Assembly: GCF_008710135.1 (NCBI RefSeq)
Contig: NZ_VYKK01000004.1
Coordinates: 1 to 64,000 of the forward strand
From: Paenibacillus spiritus
GTDB lineage: Bacteria > Bacillota > Bacilli > Paenibacillales > Paenibacillaceae
Direction of reading: 5' to 3'
DNA: 64,000 bases
The translations under genes were made by a program, and so were the position numbers. Positions 1 through 8,422 of this stretch are shown here, one piece after another (the first letter of the stretch is position 1; each line of letters starts with the position of its first letter). The notes beneath the pieces are model-generated. The model did no database searches. It was not told the DNA's origin and was given only the letters and a program-made list of their open reading frames with translations.

Positions 1-64
1 GAGGGGTCACTTTTTTCAAAGTGTCCTTCTTGTGGGTCACAGTTCAGAGGCGCGGGGCTCTTCT

Positions 65-433
65 CTACCACAGACTCTCTTCTTCGCCCCTGCGGGCGGC
101 TTCCAGCTTCCTCCGGACCGCCGCCTTGAGCGGGTCCTCGGGTACCTCCGCTTCCACGTCTCCCGCGATGCGGGCCTGACAGGCGAAGCGGTAGCCGCCG
201 TCCAGGAGCGTCCCAAGCTTGCGCTTCTCCTGAACGGAGGGCTCCTGAAGCCCCTGCCCGCCGCCGGCGGTGACCCGCACCTTGCACATCAGGCAGCCGA
301 GCTTGCCTCCGCAGCGTACCGGAGGCGCCACGCCGGCTCTCCGGCAGGCGTCCAGCAGCGTCGTGCCTGCGGGAACGGCAACCGTACGGTCTGCCGGCAG
401 CAGACGGACGCTGCAGGATTGGACGTTTCTCAT
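65..433 (-). CDS. 2Fe-2S ferredoxin-type protein
   Basis: A 122-residue protein with a plant-type 2Fe-2S ferredoxin fold. Four cysteines fit the cluster pattern: C41, C47 and C50 (CGGKLGCLMC) and C85 in YRFACQARI. It probably carries single electrons in the cytoplasm; the partner is unknown. The start is ATG after GAAGGAG. It overlaps the stop of the nucleotidyltransferase-like gene by a few bases, so the two are probably co-transcribed. The C-terminal 25 residues are charged and lie outside the usual domain. Fold assignment is fairly sure, role is not. Confidence 0.8.
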   Translation of the reverse strand: MRNVQSCSVRLLPADRTVAVPAGTTLLDACRRAGVAPPVRCGGKLGCLMCKVRVTAGGGQGLQEPSVQEKRKLGTLLDGGYRFACQARIAGDVEAEVPEDPLKAAVRRKLEAARRGEEESLW

Positions 434-1050
434 ATGGCCACACTCCTTCTGTATTCCGACCAGGAACCCCCGAGCAGGAGGGCCATGACCTCGATATGCC
501 TCAAGGTCAGCTGATTGCGGGCAATCAGCGTTCCAAGCTCTCTCAGATGCCGCGCCGGAGCCATTCTCATGGCTTCCGCGACCGCGCCGGCGCGGTCGCG
601 CCGCCCCCGAAGCACATTGAAGATTAGTTCATGGGCAAGCGGCATCAGCCTGACCGGGATTCCGCCGGCGGCGCTCGCTACGGGAGCCCAGGCCTGCAGC
701 ACTCCGGCTTCCGTCCGGTAGCGCGATCCCTCCGCTCCGATCTCGAAGCCGCCGACGAGCTCCAGGGGAAAGCCCGCGAGCCGGTAGCGGCTCCTTACCG
801 AGTAGCAGCCCCTGCTGTAATCCTCCTCGGGCTGGCTCTCCGCACAGCCGATCAGCGCCCGGTGCAGCACGGCAGCCTCCTCCGTATCCGCATACAAATC
901 CAGATCGCGCGGCGGAGCCGCCAGCTCTACGCCCTGGAGCACCAGTCCTCCGCTCCCTCCCAGCAGCCAGCAGCTTCCGTCGCTTGCGCCCTGTGCCTCC
1001 AAAAGACCTGCCGCAGCAGCCAGCGCAGCCTCCCACCCGAAATCTCCCAT
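430..1050 (-). CDS. nucleotidyltransferase-like protein
   Basis: A 206-residue protein. GGSGG at residues 31-35 followed by DLDLY at 49-53 resembles the GS...DxD signature of minimal nucleotidyltransferases, with two acidic metal ligands. The rest is alpha-helical and not recognised. No catalytic partner or substrate can be named. It lies directly upstream of the ferredoxin gene with a 4-base overlap. The start ATG has only a moderate Shine-Dalgarno, so it could shift slightly. Confidence 0.6.
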   Translation of the reverse strand: MGDFGWEAALAAAAGLLEAQGASDGSCWLLGGSGGLVLQGVELAAPPRDLDLYADTEEAAVLHRALIGCAESQPEEDYSRGCYSVRSRYRLAGFPLELVGGFEIGAEGSRYRTEAGVLQAWAPVASAAGGIPVRLMPLAHELIFNVLRGRRDRAGAVAEAMRMAPARHLRELGTLIARNQLTLRHIEVMALLLGGSWSEYRRSVAI

Positions 1051-1170
1051 CTTAATTCACGCTCCGCCTGTCCAGAATCGCGCCTCTAAATCCAGCCATA
1101 TTATAACATAAAAGGCAGCAAAGCAGGCGCTTCACGCGCTGCATTCGCTGCCCTTCAGTTCGGGTGCACC

Positions 1171-1446
1171 TTACTTCTTCATCATCATCTTCATCAAGGT
1201 CTCCATGCTGCTGGGATTGGTCCCGCTCTTCTTGACCGCGTTCACAATCTCCTGCACGGTATTCTCGGTTACGGGCACTTTGGCCATGGCCGACACCTGT
1301 TTGATCAATTGGCGGAGCTGGGCTTCGCTCTGCAGCGTGCTCGGCTTGACCGTGCTGGCCAGCTTCTTGACCGCACCCTCCGTGATGTGCTTGCCTGCTT
1401 TTTTATTGATGGCACTCAGGGCGTCCTTGGAAAAATTTCGGCTCAC
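1171..1446 (-). CDS. spoVIF: stage VI sporulation protein F
   Basis: A 91-residue protein ending in a lysine/methionine-rich tail (MKMMMKK). Sequence and length match the SpoVIF family, needed in Bacillus for late coat assembly. It is a small, soluble, helical protein made in the mother cell. The start is GTG (SRNFSKDAL) behind GGAGGGATGAGAA. It stands alone just downstream of gpsA. Family identification is by overall resemblance. Confidence 0.8.
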   Translation of the reverse strand: MSRNFSKDALSAINKKAGKHITEGAVKKLASTVKPSTLQSEAQLRQLIKQVSAMAKVPVTENTVQEIVNAVKKSGTNPSSMETLMKMMMKK

Positions 1447-1521
1447 TTCTCATCCCTCCTCCGTCAATCCCAACATATGAGATTCGGCGAAAAAAGGTGT
1501 TGGGCGAACCGCCCGCCCTCT

Positions 1522-2598
1522 CTAGGTATACCACTGTTCCCAGGTCTCCTGGGACATGGTCTCCATTTCGGCCTTGGGATCGCGGCCCATCAGCGCCTCG
1601 ACGGCGCTGCGGGGACTTTTGTTCTGGAAGAGAACCTGGTAGATCTGGACGGTGATCGGCATCTGCACGTTCATCTGTTGGGACAGCGCATACGCCGCCT
1701 GGGTTGTCCGTATGCCTTCTACTACCATCCCCATGGATTCCAGCACTTCATCCAGCGGCTTGCCCTGTCCCAGCAGCGACCCGGCCCGCCAGTTACGGCT
1801 GTGCCGGCTCGTTGCCGTAACCACCAGGTCGCCGATTCCGGCGAGGCCGGCAAAGGTAAGCGGGTTCGCGCCCAGGCCGACCCCTACCCGGGAGATCTCG
1901 GCAAGACCGCGTGTCAGCAGCGCCGCCTTGGCGTTGTCTCCGAAGCCGAGACCGTCGGACAGACCCGCACCAAGCGCAATAATATTCTTGAGCGCCCCTG
2001 CCAGCTCCACTCCGACCAGATCGCGATTCGTATACACCCGGAAGTCGTTGTTGTTGAACAGCGACTGCGCCCGGAACGCTGCCGTCTCGTCCTGGGAAGC
2101 GACCACTACCGTAGTGGGGCAATGGCGAACCACTTCTTCCGCATGGCTCGGCCCGGAGAGCACGACAATCTGTCCTTCCGGGCAGCCCAGCTCCTCCGAG
2201 ATCACCGTAGACATCCGCTTCATGGATTCCGTCTCAAATCCTTTGGTAGCATGGACACAGAGCATGTCAGGCTTCCAGAACGCCTTCAGATCGCGGGACA
2301 CCTGCCGCATGGCCGAGGACGGGGCCACGATGACGACCGCCTCCACTCCGCTGACCGCTGCTCCCATATCAGTCGTAGCGATAAGATTGTCCGGAAGAAG
2401 GATTCCGGGAAGGTAGTGCTCGTTGCTGTGGCGCCGGTTGATTTCTTCCGCCTGATCGGCACTTCTCGTCCAGATCCGGACCTCGGAATGATTGGATGCC
2501 AGTACGGAAGCCAGCGCGGTTCCCCAGCTTCCCGCTACCAGCACAGCTACTTTGTCAGACACAGCTACTTTGTCAGACACGGCTACTTTGTCAGACAA
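1522..2598 (-). CDS. gpsA: glycerol-3-phosphate dehydrogenase [NAD(P)+]
   Basis: Reduces dihydroxyacetone phosphate to sn-glycerol-3-phosphate for phospholipid synthesis. Residues after the N-terminal repeat (AGSWGTALA) form the Rossmann nucleotide site, and LSGPSHAEEV and ELAGALKNIIALGAG are typical catalytic-domain blocks. Two oddities appear. The N-terminus is three tandem copies of SDKVAV, and the first glycine of the usual GAGSWG loop is valine (LVAGSWG). The start is TTG behind GGAGG; the next two repeat units begin with GTG and could also initiate. It overlaps plsY by 8 bases, so glycerol phosphate synthesis and first acylation are coupled. Confidence 0.93.
   Translation of the reverse strand: MSDKVAVSDKVAVSDKVAVLVAGSWGTALASVLASNHSEVRIWTRSADQAEEINRRHSNEHYLPGILLPDNLIATTDMGAAVSGVEAVVIVAPSSAMRQVSRDLKAFWKPDMLCVHATKGFETESMKRMSTVISEELGCPEGQIVVLSGPSHAEEVVRHCPTTVVVASQDETAAFRAQSLFNNNDFRVYTNRDLVGVELAGALKNIIALGAGLSDGLGFGDNAKAALLTRGLAEISRVGVGLGANPLTFAGLAGIGDLVVTATSRHSRNWRAGSLLGQGKPLDEVLESMGMVVEGIRTTQAAYALSQQMNVQMPITVQIYQVLFQNKSPRSAVEALMGRDPKAEMETMSQETWEQWYT
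2545..2598 (-). repeat. three tandem 18-bp units at gpsA N-terminus
   Basis: Three near-identical 18-base units cover the first 18 codons of gpsA, each reading (T/G)TG TCT GAC AAA GTA GC(C/T). Unit 1 starts with TTG, units 2 and 3 with GTG. The units differ only at the first base and the last base. This looks like slippage expansion of the translation start. Confidence 0.9.
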
Positions 2599-3208
2599 CG
2601 CGTTTGCCTCCTTTGCTCTTGGAGCCGATCTTGTTCTCCCTGCCTTCTGCGATCTTCACGATGTTCGTCCGGTGTCTCCAGAACGCAAAAGCGGCAATAA
2701 TCAGACTGCTCCAGAGCACCGGATATGTAAACCCGAACACCAGCAGGAACACCGGTGTCAGGGCCACGAAGATCAGAGAGCCCAGCGATACATAGCGTGT
2801 GATAAATATGGAAGCGATGGCGATTACGCCGGCGATCAGCGCCGGCCAGAAGCAGAGGGTTGCCATAACGCCGATGGTCGTCGCAATTCCTTTGCCTCCG
2901 CGAAAATGAAAGTAGACCGGCCAGTTATGTCCGATAATGGCCGCAATACCGCAGGCGGCCGCCACCCAGCTCCCGGACCCTTCTGCCCAGAAACCGAGCC
3001 AGACGGCGGCAATTCCCTTCAGTACGTCCAGAGCCAGCACGGCAATGGCAGGCCCTTTGCCCAGAACGCGGAGCGTATTGGTCGCCCCCGCATTGCCGCT
3101 GCCGTACTGGCGGATATCGATTCCTTTCAGCAATCTGGCAAGCAGCACACTGAAGCTGACCGAGCCAAGCAGATAGCTCACCACAATAACCACGATGTCA
3201 AACGCCAC
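2591..3208 (-). CDS. plsY: acyl-phosphate glycerol-3-phosphate acyltransferase
   Basis: A 205-residue multi-pass membrane enzyme that moves an acyl group from acyl-phosphate to sn-glycerol-3-phosphate, giving lysophosphatidate. GSGNAGATNTLRVLG (residues about 37-51), GHNWPVYFHFRGGKGIATT (about 93-111) and the C-terminal WRHRTNIVKI.GRENK block are PlsY signatures. The start is GTG behind GGGGAG. It overlaps gpsA, which supplies its substrate. Confidence 0.95.
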   Translation of the reverse strand: MAFDIVVIVVSYLLGSVSFSVLLARLLKGIDIRQYGSGNAGATNTLRVLGKGPAIAVLALDVLKGIAAVWLGFWAEGSGSWVAAACGIAAIIGHNWPVYFHFRGGKGIATTIGVMATLCFWPALIAGVIAIASIFITRYVSLGSLIFVALTPVFLLVFGFTYPVLWSSLIIAAFAFWRHRTNIVKIAEGRENKIGSKSKGGKRVV

Positions 3209-3220
3209 GCTTCTTCTCCC

Positions 3221-4543
3221 CTAACTCTCGTCGGATTTACGCCGCGTAAAGATGCGGATCGGCGTTCCTTCAAAATTGAATGCCGCCCGGATCTTGTTCT
3301 CCAAATAACGCTCATACGAGAAATGCATCAGCGACGGGTCATTCACAAACACCACAATGGTCGGCGGTTTCACTGCAACCTGGGTTACATAGTTAATCCG
3401 CAGGCGGCGGCCTTTGTCCGTCGGCGGGGGATTGATGGCCACAGCGTCGGAGACCACATCGTTAAGCAGATGGGTTGCAATCCGCAGAGCATGCTGCTGG
3501 GCCGCGTGCTGAACCACCGGCAGAAGCTTCTGGAGCCGCTGCTTGGTGAGAGCGGACAGGAAGACAACGGGCGCATAAGTCATGAACAGGAAATGGTCGC
3601 GGATCTTGTTCTCGAAGTGCTGCATGGTCTTGTCGTCCTTCTCGACCACATCCCACTTGTTGACGACGAAGATCGAAGCTTTGCCTGCGTCATGGGCATA
3701 GCCCGCGATATGCTTGTCCTGGTCGATAATGCCTTCCTCGCCGTTGATGACCACCAGCACCACGTCGGCGCGTTCAATGGCCCGCATCGCTCTCATGACA
3801 CTGTATTTCTCCGTGGTCTCGTAGACCTTGCCGCGCTTGCGCATTCCGGCCGTATCAATCAGCACATACCGCTGTCCATCCCGTTCGAACGGGGTATCGA
3901 TCGCATCCCGCGTTGTACCGGCGACATCGCTCACAATAACCCGCTCTTCGCCCAGAATCGCGTTGACGAGCGAGGATTTCCCGACGTTCGGACGGCCGAT
4001 CAGTGCTACGCGGATTACGTCGTCGTCATACTCCTCATCCTTGGGCTCGGGAAGCAGTTCCACTACCGCATCCAGCAGATCGCCGATCCCGGTGCCGTGG
4101 CTTCCGGAAATTCCGATCGGATCTCCGAAGCCGAGGCTGTAGAACTCATAGATATCTTCGGCGCGCTTCATGTTGTCCACCTTGTTGATCGCCAGCACGA
4201 CGGGCTTTCCCGAACGGAAGAGCAATTGCGCCACTTCCTCGTCGGCGTTGGTCAGACCGCTCTTCGCATCGCACATGAATACAATGGTATCCGCTTCCTC
4301 AATCGCAAGTTCCGCCTGCGCCCGGATCGACTTCAGCATCGTATCCTCGCCGTCGATCTCGATTCCGCCGGTGTCGATGACGCTGAACGGCTTGCCGTTC
4401 CATTCCGCCACTCCATAAATCCGGTCCCGGGTAATCCCCGGCTTATCCTCTACAATAGCCAGCCGATCACCGATCAGCCGGTTAAAAATCGTCGATTTCC
4501 CGACGTTTGGCCTTCCTACAATGGCCACAACGGGTCTTGCCAT
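3221..4543 (-). CDS. der: ribosome biogenesis GTPase Der
   Basis: A double-GTPase factor for 50S subunit maturation, 440 residues. It has two G domains, each with [10 protein letters not shown] or [11 protein letters not shown]-loops, DTGG or DTAG switch II motifs and NKVD or NKWD specificity motifs, and a C-terminal KH-like domain ending in RRKSDES. The start is the ATG of [10 protein letters not shown], 7 bases after AGGAGG; the open frame extends 39 codons further without a ribosome site. It lies upstream of plsY and gpsA on the same strand. Confidence 0.95.
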   Translation of the reverse strand: MARPVVAIVGRPNVGKSTIFNRLIGDRLAIVEDKPGITRDRIYGVAEWNGKPFSVIDTGGIEIDGEDTMLKSIRAQAELAIEEADTIVFMCDAKSGLTNADEEVAQLLFRSGKPVVLAINKVDNMKRAEDIYEFYSLGFGDPIGISGSHGTGIGDLLDAVVELLPEPKDEEYDDDVIRVALIGRPNVGKSSLVNAILGEERVIVSDVAGTTRDAIDTPFERDGQRYVLIDTAGMRKRGKVYETTEKYSVMRAMRAIERADVVLVVINGEEGIIDQDKHIAGYAHDAGKASIFVVNKWDVVEKDDKTMQHFENKIRDHFLFMTYAPVVFLSALTKQRLQKLLPVVQHAAQQHALRIATHLLNDVVSDAVAINPPPTDKGRRLRINYVTQVAVKPPTIVVFVNDPSLMHFSYERYLENKIRAAFNFEGTPIRIFTRRKSDES

Positions 4544-4604
4544 GCCCATTCCTCCTATCGTCCTTACGTTACCCATCATAGCAAAAAAGCGCTGTACAGC
4601 ACAA

Positions 4605-4634
4605 TCGGCGAACCCCAGCTCCGGGGTTCGCCGA
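4605..4634 (-). terminator. strong hairpin between rpsA-like gene and der
   Basis: A perfect 12-base inverted repeat (TCGGCGAACCCC ... GGGGTTCGCCGA) with a 6-base loop follows the rpsA-like stop codon. No T-run adjoins it; the nearest (TTTTTT, minus strand) is about 20 bases on. It is probably a terminator or processing hairpin separating the two genes. Confidence 0.6.
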
Positions 4635-4665
4635 TGAGTATACCCTTTAATTGAAACCAAAGAAA

Positions 4666-5991
4666 TTATTTCTCTTTGAATTTGTCCAGCTTGTCGCCAA
4701 AACGCTCAGCCAGCGTGAAGCTCAGGCCCTGGTTGTTCATGGAGACGTTCGGGTTGTCCAGAATCTCCTTCGGAGTTCTGTCTCTGTCGCGGTCTCTGTT
4801 TCTTTCCGGCTTGCGCTCGCTTTGAGCAGGCGCTTCTTCGGTTTCCTTGATGCTCAGGCTCACGCGCTTCTCGCCCGGATTGAAGTCCAGAACCTTGACC
4901 TGCACTTCCTGTCCTTCTTTCAGCACTTCATGCGGAGTGCCGATATGTTTGTGGGAGATTTGCGAGATATGAACCAGACCTTCTACGCCCGGAAGCAGTT
5001 CGACAAATGCGCCGAAGTTCACGAGACGCTTCACTTCGCCGGTTACGATATCTCCAATATGGATTTTGTCGGAAGCCGTGTCCCAAGGACCTGGGGAAGC
5101 GGCCTTGATGCTCAGGCTGATCTTGCCCTTCTCCGGATCGACCTTCAGTACCTTCACGCGAACCTTGTCGCCTTCGGATACAACGTCGGATGGCTTGTCG
5201 ACATGGTTCCAGGCAATTTCGGATACGTGAACCAGACCGTCAACGCCGCCGACATCGACGAACGCGCCGAACTGAGTCAGACGCTGTACCGTTCCTTCGA
5301 TGACCTGTCCTTCGGACAGCTCGGACATGATGCGCTGTTTGTTGGCTTCGAATTCTTCTTCCAGTACATCCTTGGCGGACAGAATAACTTTGCCGTTCTC
5401 GCGGTCCAGTTCCTTCACCTTAACGCGAAGCGTGCGGCCCTTGTAATCGCTGAAATCTTCAACGAAGTGGCGTTCTACCATGGAAGCCGGGATAAAACCG
5501 CGGGCGCCGACATCAGCGACGAGACCGCCCTTGACCACGTCGGCCACGGTAACTTCGATAACGTCTTGAGCTTCGAAATGCTGCTCCAGATCGTCCCAGG
5601 ACTTCTCGCTGTCGATGGCGCGCTTGGACAGCACAAGGCTCTCCTTGTTGTCGTTGATGCTGACCACTTTGCACTCCACTTCCTGACCGACTTCTACCGC
5701 GGAAGCGGCATTGTCCAGTTGAACCGAGGACAGTTCGCGAATCGGGATGACGCCGTCGTATTTATATCCAATGCTTACATAAGCTTGGTTGTCTTCGATT
5801 TTGACGATCGTTCCCTTCACGGTGTCGCCTTTTTTGACGGAGATGATCTGCTCCAGGTCCGCCTGGCTGGTCATTTCCTCTTGATTGCTTGCTGCGGCTT
5901 CTTCTGCGGCAACGCTGCCCGCGGTTTCGGTCGCTTCTGCGGAAGACTGGTTCAGCTCCGCTGCTTCTTGATTTCTTGTTTCTTCAGACAT
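4666..5991 (-). CDS. rpsA: 30S ribosomal protein S1 homologue (YpfD type)
   Basis: A 441-residue RNA-binding protein with four S1/OB repeats beginning near residues 54, 140, 225 and 310 ([32 protein letters not shown]). Firmicute S1 homologues are shorter than the six-repeat proteobacterial S1 and are only partly interchangeable with it. The N-terminal 50 residues are rich in Glu, Ala and Ser; a basic, repeated RD/RN stretch follows the last S1 repeat. The start ATG follows GAGGAGG. It sits between cmk/plsC and der, as in Bacillus. Confidence 0.92.
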   Translation of the reverse strand: MSEETRNQEAAELNQSSAEATETAGSVAAEEAAASNQEEMTSQADLEQIISVKKGDTVKGTIVKIEDNQAYVSIGYKYDGVIPIRELSSVQLDNAASAVEVGQEVECKVVSINDNKESLVLSKRAIDSEKSWDDLEQHFEAQDVIEVTVADVVKGGLVADVGARGFIPASMVERHFVEDFSDYKGRTLRVKVKELDRENGKVILSAKDVLEEEFEANKQRIMSELSEGQVIEGTVQRLTQFGAFVDVGGVDGLVHVSEIAWNHVDKPSDVVSEGDKVRVKVLKVDPEKGKISLSIKAASPGPWDTASDKIHIGDIVTGEVKRLVNFGAFVELLPGVEGLVHISQISHKHIGTPHEVLKEGQEVQVKVLDFNPGEKRVSLSIKETEEAPAQSERKPERNRDRDRDRTPKEILDNPNVSMNNQGLSFTLAERFGDKLDKFKEK

Positions 5992-6124
5992 GTGATTACC
6001 CTCCTCGATTCAAAACCCCATTTATTTAAACCCGCACCAAACGCAGGGTTCAAAACAAAAACCTCGCGGCCCTAGCCCGCGTCTACCCTCTTGCCTAGTA
6101 TGTTCCAAATAATTCCCGTTAATG

Positions 6125-6712
6125 CTATTTGCCGCTCGGCACTCCCGTCTTGAGCATTTCGCGGATCTTCGACATGATGACGTCGGTGACTTCCTCCAGC
6201 GAATCGCTGCTCGCGCCTTCAAAGGCCGAGAGATCAATCGGGGCGCCGTACACGACGGTCATCCGCCGAAAAGGCTTATAGCTTCCGATGATTGCTGCGG
6301 GCACAACGGCCGCTCCGCTGCGGAGCGCAAAGCTTGCCGCTCCCTTCTTCGCGGTTCCCGTATCGCTGTTGCGGGTGCCTTCCGGGAAAATGCCCATCAC
6401 CTTGCCGCTGCGAAGCAGATTCAGCGAAGTCTTGATCGACTCCTTGCTGACGCCGCCCCGCTTGACCGGAAACGCGCCCAGCTGCCGGATCAGCCAGCCC
6501 AGAACCGGAACCTTGAACAGTTCCGCCTTGGCCATGTAGTTGACCTTGCGCTGAAGCGGAATCCCCATTGTCAGCGGATCCAGGTTGTTCGTATGATTGC
6601 CGCACAGCAGCACTCCGCCCTCCGCCGGCACATTCTCCCGGCCAATCGTTCGGAGCGGAAAGACAATGGCATAGATCAAACGAAGCAATCCCCGGCAAAT
6701 CACATAGATCAT
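6125..6712 (-). CDS. plsC: 1-acyl-sn-glycerol-3-phosphate acyltransferase
   Basis: Makes phosphatidate from lysophosphatidate at the membrane. NHTNNLD supplies the HX4D catalytic motif (residues about 39-45) and FPEGTRN (about 114-120) is the glycerol-phosphate binding motif. An N-terminal hydrophobic segment is the likely anchor. It overlaps the cmk stop by 4 bases, so it is translated with cmk. With gpsA and plsY nearby, the locus holds the core of phospholipid head-group assembly. Confidence 0.92.
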   Translation of the reverse strand: MIYVICRGLLRLIYAIVFPLRTIGRENVPAEGGVLLCGNHTNNLDPLTMGIPLQRKVNYMAKAELFKVPVLGWLIRQLGAFPVKRGGVSKESIKTSLNLLRSGKVMGIFPEGTRNSDTGTAKKGAASFALRSGAAVVPAAIIGSYKPFRRMTVVYGAPIDLSAFEGASSDSLEEVTDVIMSKIREMLKTGVPSGK

Positions 6713-7419
6713 AAATGGTTTCTCTCCCCGTCTACATAAGCTCTGCAGCGAGAAACGATCGCCTCCACAACCTGTCCGATATCCATCGATGTCGTATCCA
6801 GCAAAAAGCTGTCCTCCGCGCGCCGCAGCGGCGAAATCTCCCTGCTCTCGTCGAGCCGGTCCCGCTTCGCGATATCGTTCTCAAGCTGCTCCAGACTGAT
6901 CTGTTCCTTCCCGCCCAGCTCTTTGAAGCGGCGGAGCGCCCGTTCCTCCACGCTTGCCGTCATGAAGATCTTCACTTCGGCGTCAGGCAGCACGGTCGTG
7001 CCGATATCCCGCCCGTCCATCACCACTCCCCGTCCGAGCGCCATTTCGCGCTGCAGCTGGCTGAGTCTGGTCCGGACCGGCTCCAGCTTCGCATACTGCG
7101 AGACCTGGCTGCTGACCTGGAGGCTTCGGATATGAGGGGTAACATCCTCACTGTTGATGTACACCTGCTGGCCTTCCGCTCCCGGCACTAATTCAATCAC
7201 CAGATTGCGCATCGTTTGACGCACAAGCTCGTGATCGTCCGGGCCAATGCCTTCGCGGAGCATATACCAGGTAACTGCCCGATACATCGCTCCCGTATCG
7301 ACATAGATATAGGAGAGCCTGCTTGCTACCATTCGGGCTACGGTACTCTTGCCTGCCCCGGCAGGTCCGTCGATGGCGACGTTGATTCTGTCTTGTGTGT
7401 GTGTCCCCTGCCTAGCCAA
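6709..7419 (-). CDS. cmk: cytidylate kinase
   Basis: Phosphorylates CMP and dCMP with ATP. The P-loop is IDGPAGAGKST near the N-terminus; YVDTGAMYRA and DGRDIGTTVLPDA are characteristic Cmk blocks. The start chosen is TTG (residues MARQGTHTQDR) at 9 bases from GAGGAGG; an upstream in-frame alternative would add nine residues but has no better ribosome site. It heads a cmk-plsC pair. Confidence 0.95.
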   Translation of the reverse strand: MARQGTHTQDRINVAIDGPAGAGKSTVARMVASRLSYIYVDTGAMYRAVTWYMLREGIGPDDHELVRQTMRNLVIELVPGAEGQQVYINSEDVTPHIRSLQVSSQVSQYAKLEPVRTRLSQLQREMALGRGVVMDGRDIGTTVLPDAEVKIFMTASVEERALRRFKELGGKEQISLEQLENDIAKRDRLDESREISPLRRAEDSFLLDTTSMDIGQVVEAIVSRCRAYVDGERNHL

Positions 7420-7547
7420 CGGGGCATTCCTCCTCAACTCTTGCATCAGGTACCCTGAATCATCAAGAAAAAAGCAGGCATTGCCTGCGACTTATGAAAT
7501 TATACCACAGATTGCGAACCAGTGCAAAATCGCATAGACGATTTTTC

Positions 7548-8210
7548 TCAACGATTGCGGAAATCAAACTGCCGCTCAAAGCAATAACGGATGATCTTCT
7601 GCCGCTCCCCGTCGCTGATCCGGCTGAACTTCAGCATCGCCAGGGTGCGACCGCTCTCCAGTGTCTTCATCCGCACCACTTCCGCGTCGAACGCCGCATG
7701 GTCGATGTTTCCGTTGCGGAAGGCAAGAAGAACCCAGCACTCCAGCTGATCCCCGACCTGCAGCGCCACCCCCGGGTCCGTCAGAAAAGAAGCGCCTCCT
7801 CCGCCGACGTCTTCGGTCCTTACCAGGAACCGGCGTCCGCTCTTGGTCTTCGCCGCTAGCTCCAGTTCCGCATTCACGCGGAGATAGCTGCGGCGCTGAA
7901 TCTTCACGATGGAATCGGGCGAAGGCTTGCGGATGCGCACCATCCGGATGACATCCTCCTTGAACCCCAGCACATGGCTGTAAAAATAATTCTTGATGCC
8001 GCCTTCCGTCAGGTAGTAGACGGACAGCTCATCCCCCATATTCAGCCGTTTCAGCCGGCCGCTGCTCTCCTGAATCGGGATTTCGATCAGGAAGGCGTCT
8101 TCTTCCAGCTCCGCGATCCGCGACCGGTACTCGGCCTCCGATTCGGAGGCGTCGCCGGATGATACCTGAATATATAAGTTGTCGTTAATCTTGGGAAGCA
8201 AACCGTTCAC
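7548..8210 (-). CDS. motI: PilZ-domain flagellar brake protein (YpfA/MotI type)
   Basis: A 220-residue protein with an N-terminal YcgR-like domain and a C-terminal PilZ domain. QRRSYLRV (about residues 104-111) is the RxxxR c-di-GMP motif. In B. subtilis the homologue stalls the flagellar motor by binding MotA when c-di-GMP is high. The second PilZ motif, usually D/NxSxxG, reads DVGGGG here, so the serine is replaced by glycine. Position between cmk and ypeB agrees with the Bacillus order. The start is GTG; a TTG three codons on is an alternative. Confidence 0.85.
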   Translation of the reverse strand: MNGLLPKINDNLYIQVSSGDASESEAEYRSRIAELEEDAFLIEIPIQESSGRLKRLNMGDELSVYYLTEGGIKNYFYSHVLGFKEDVIRMVRIRKPSPDSIVKIQRRSYLRVNAELELAAKTKSGRRFLVRTEDVGGGGASFLTDPGVALQVGDQLECWVLLAFRNGNIDHAAFDAEVVRMKTLESGRTLAMLKFSRISDGERQKIIRYCFERQFDFRNR

Positions 8211-8354
8211 CGCCGCTGTAAGATGATATTTAACTATCTGCGATTATAGCATGGGCTCCGCCGGCGGTGGAGAAAAACTTTCCAGCCTGCCCGCCCCCTC
8301 CGCCGGTCCGATTTCCTGCCGCCCCCCCGCCGCGGAAACGGCGGGAGGGCGCAG

Positions 8355-8384
8355 CAAAAACCGGCAGAGCATAGGCTCTGCCGG
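8355..8384 (-). terminator. rho-independent terminator after ypeB
   Basis: On the minus strand a 10-base G+C-rich stem (CCGGCAGAGC ... GCTCTGCCGG) is followed by TTTTT. It lies about 40 bases past the ypeB stop. The rest of 8211-8422 is G+C-rich and shows no gene. Confidence 0.8.
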
Positions 8385-8422
8385 CGTTCTGCAGCCGGAG
8401 TCCGGCCGCCTGAAAAGGCGTC

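Noticed and set aside
2492..4654. Long plus-strand open frame of 720 codons opposite gpsA, plsY and der
   Set aside because: It is antisense to three well-supported genes; the high G+C codon structure leaves the complementary frame open. No family features.
4651..6075. Plus-strand open frame opposite the rpsA-like gene
   Set aside because: Shadow of the real S1-repeat gene; its sequence has no family features.
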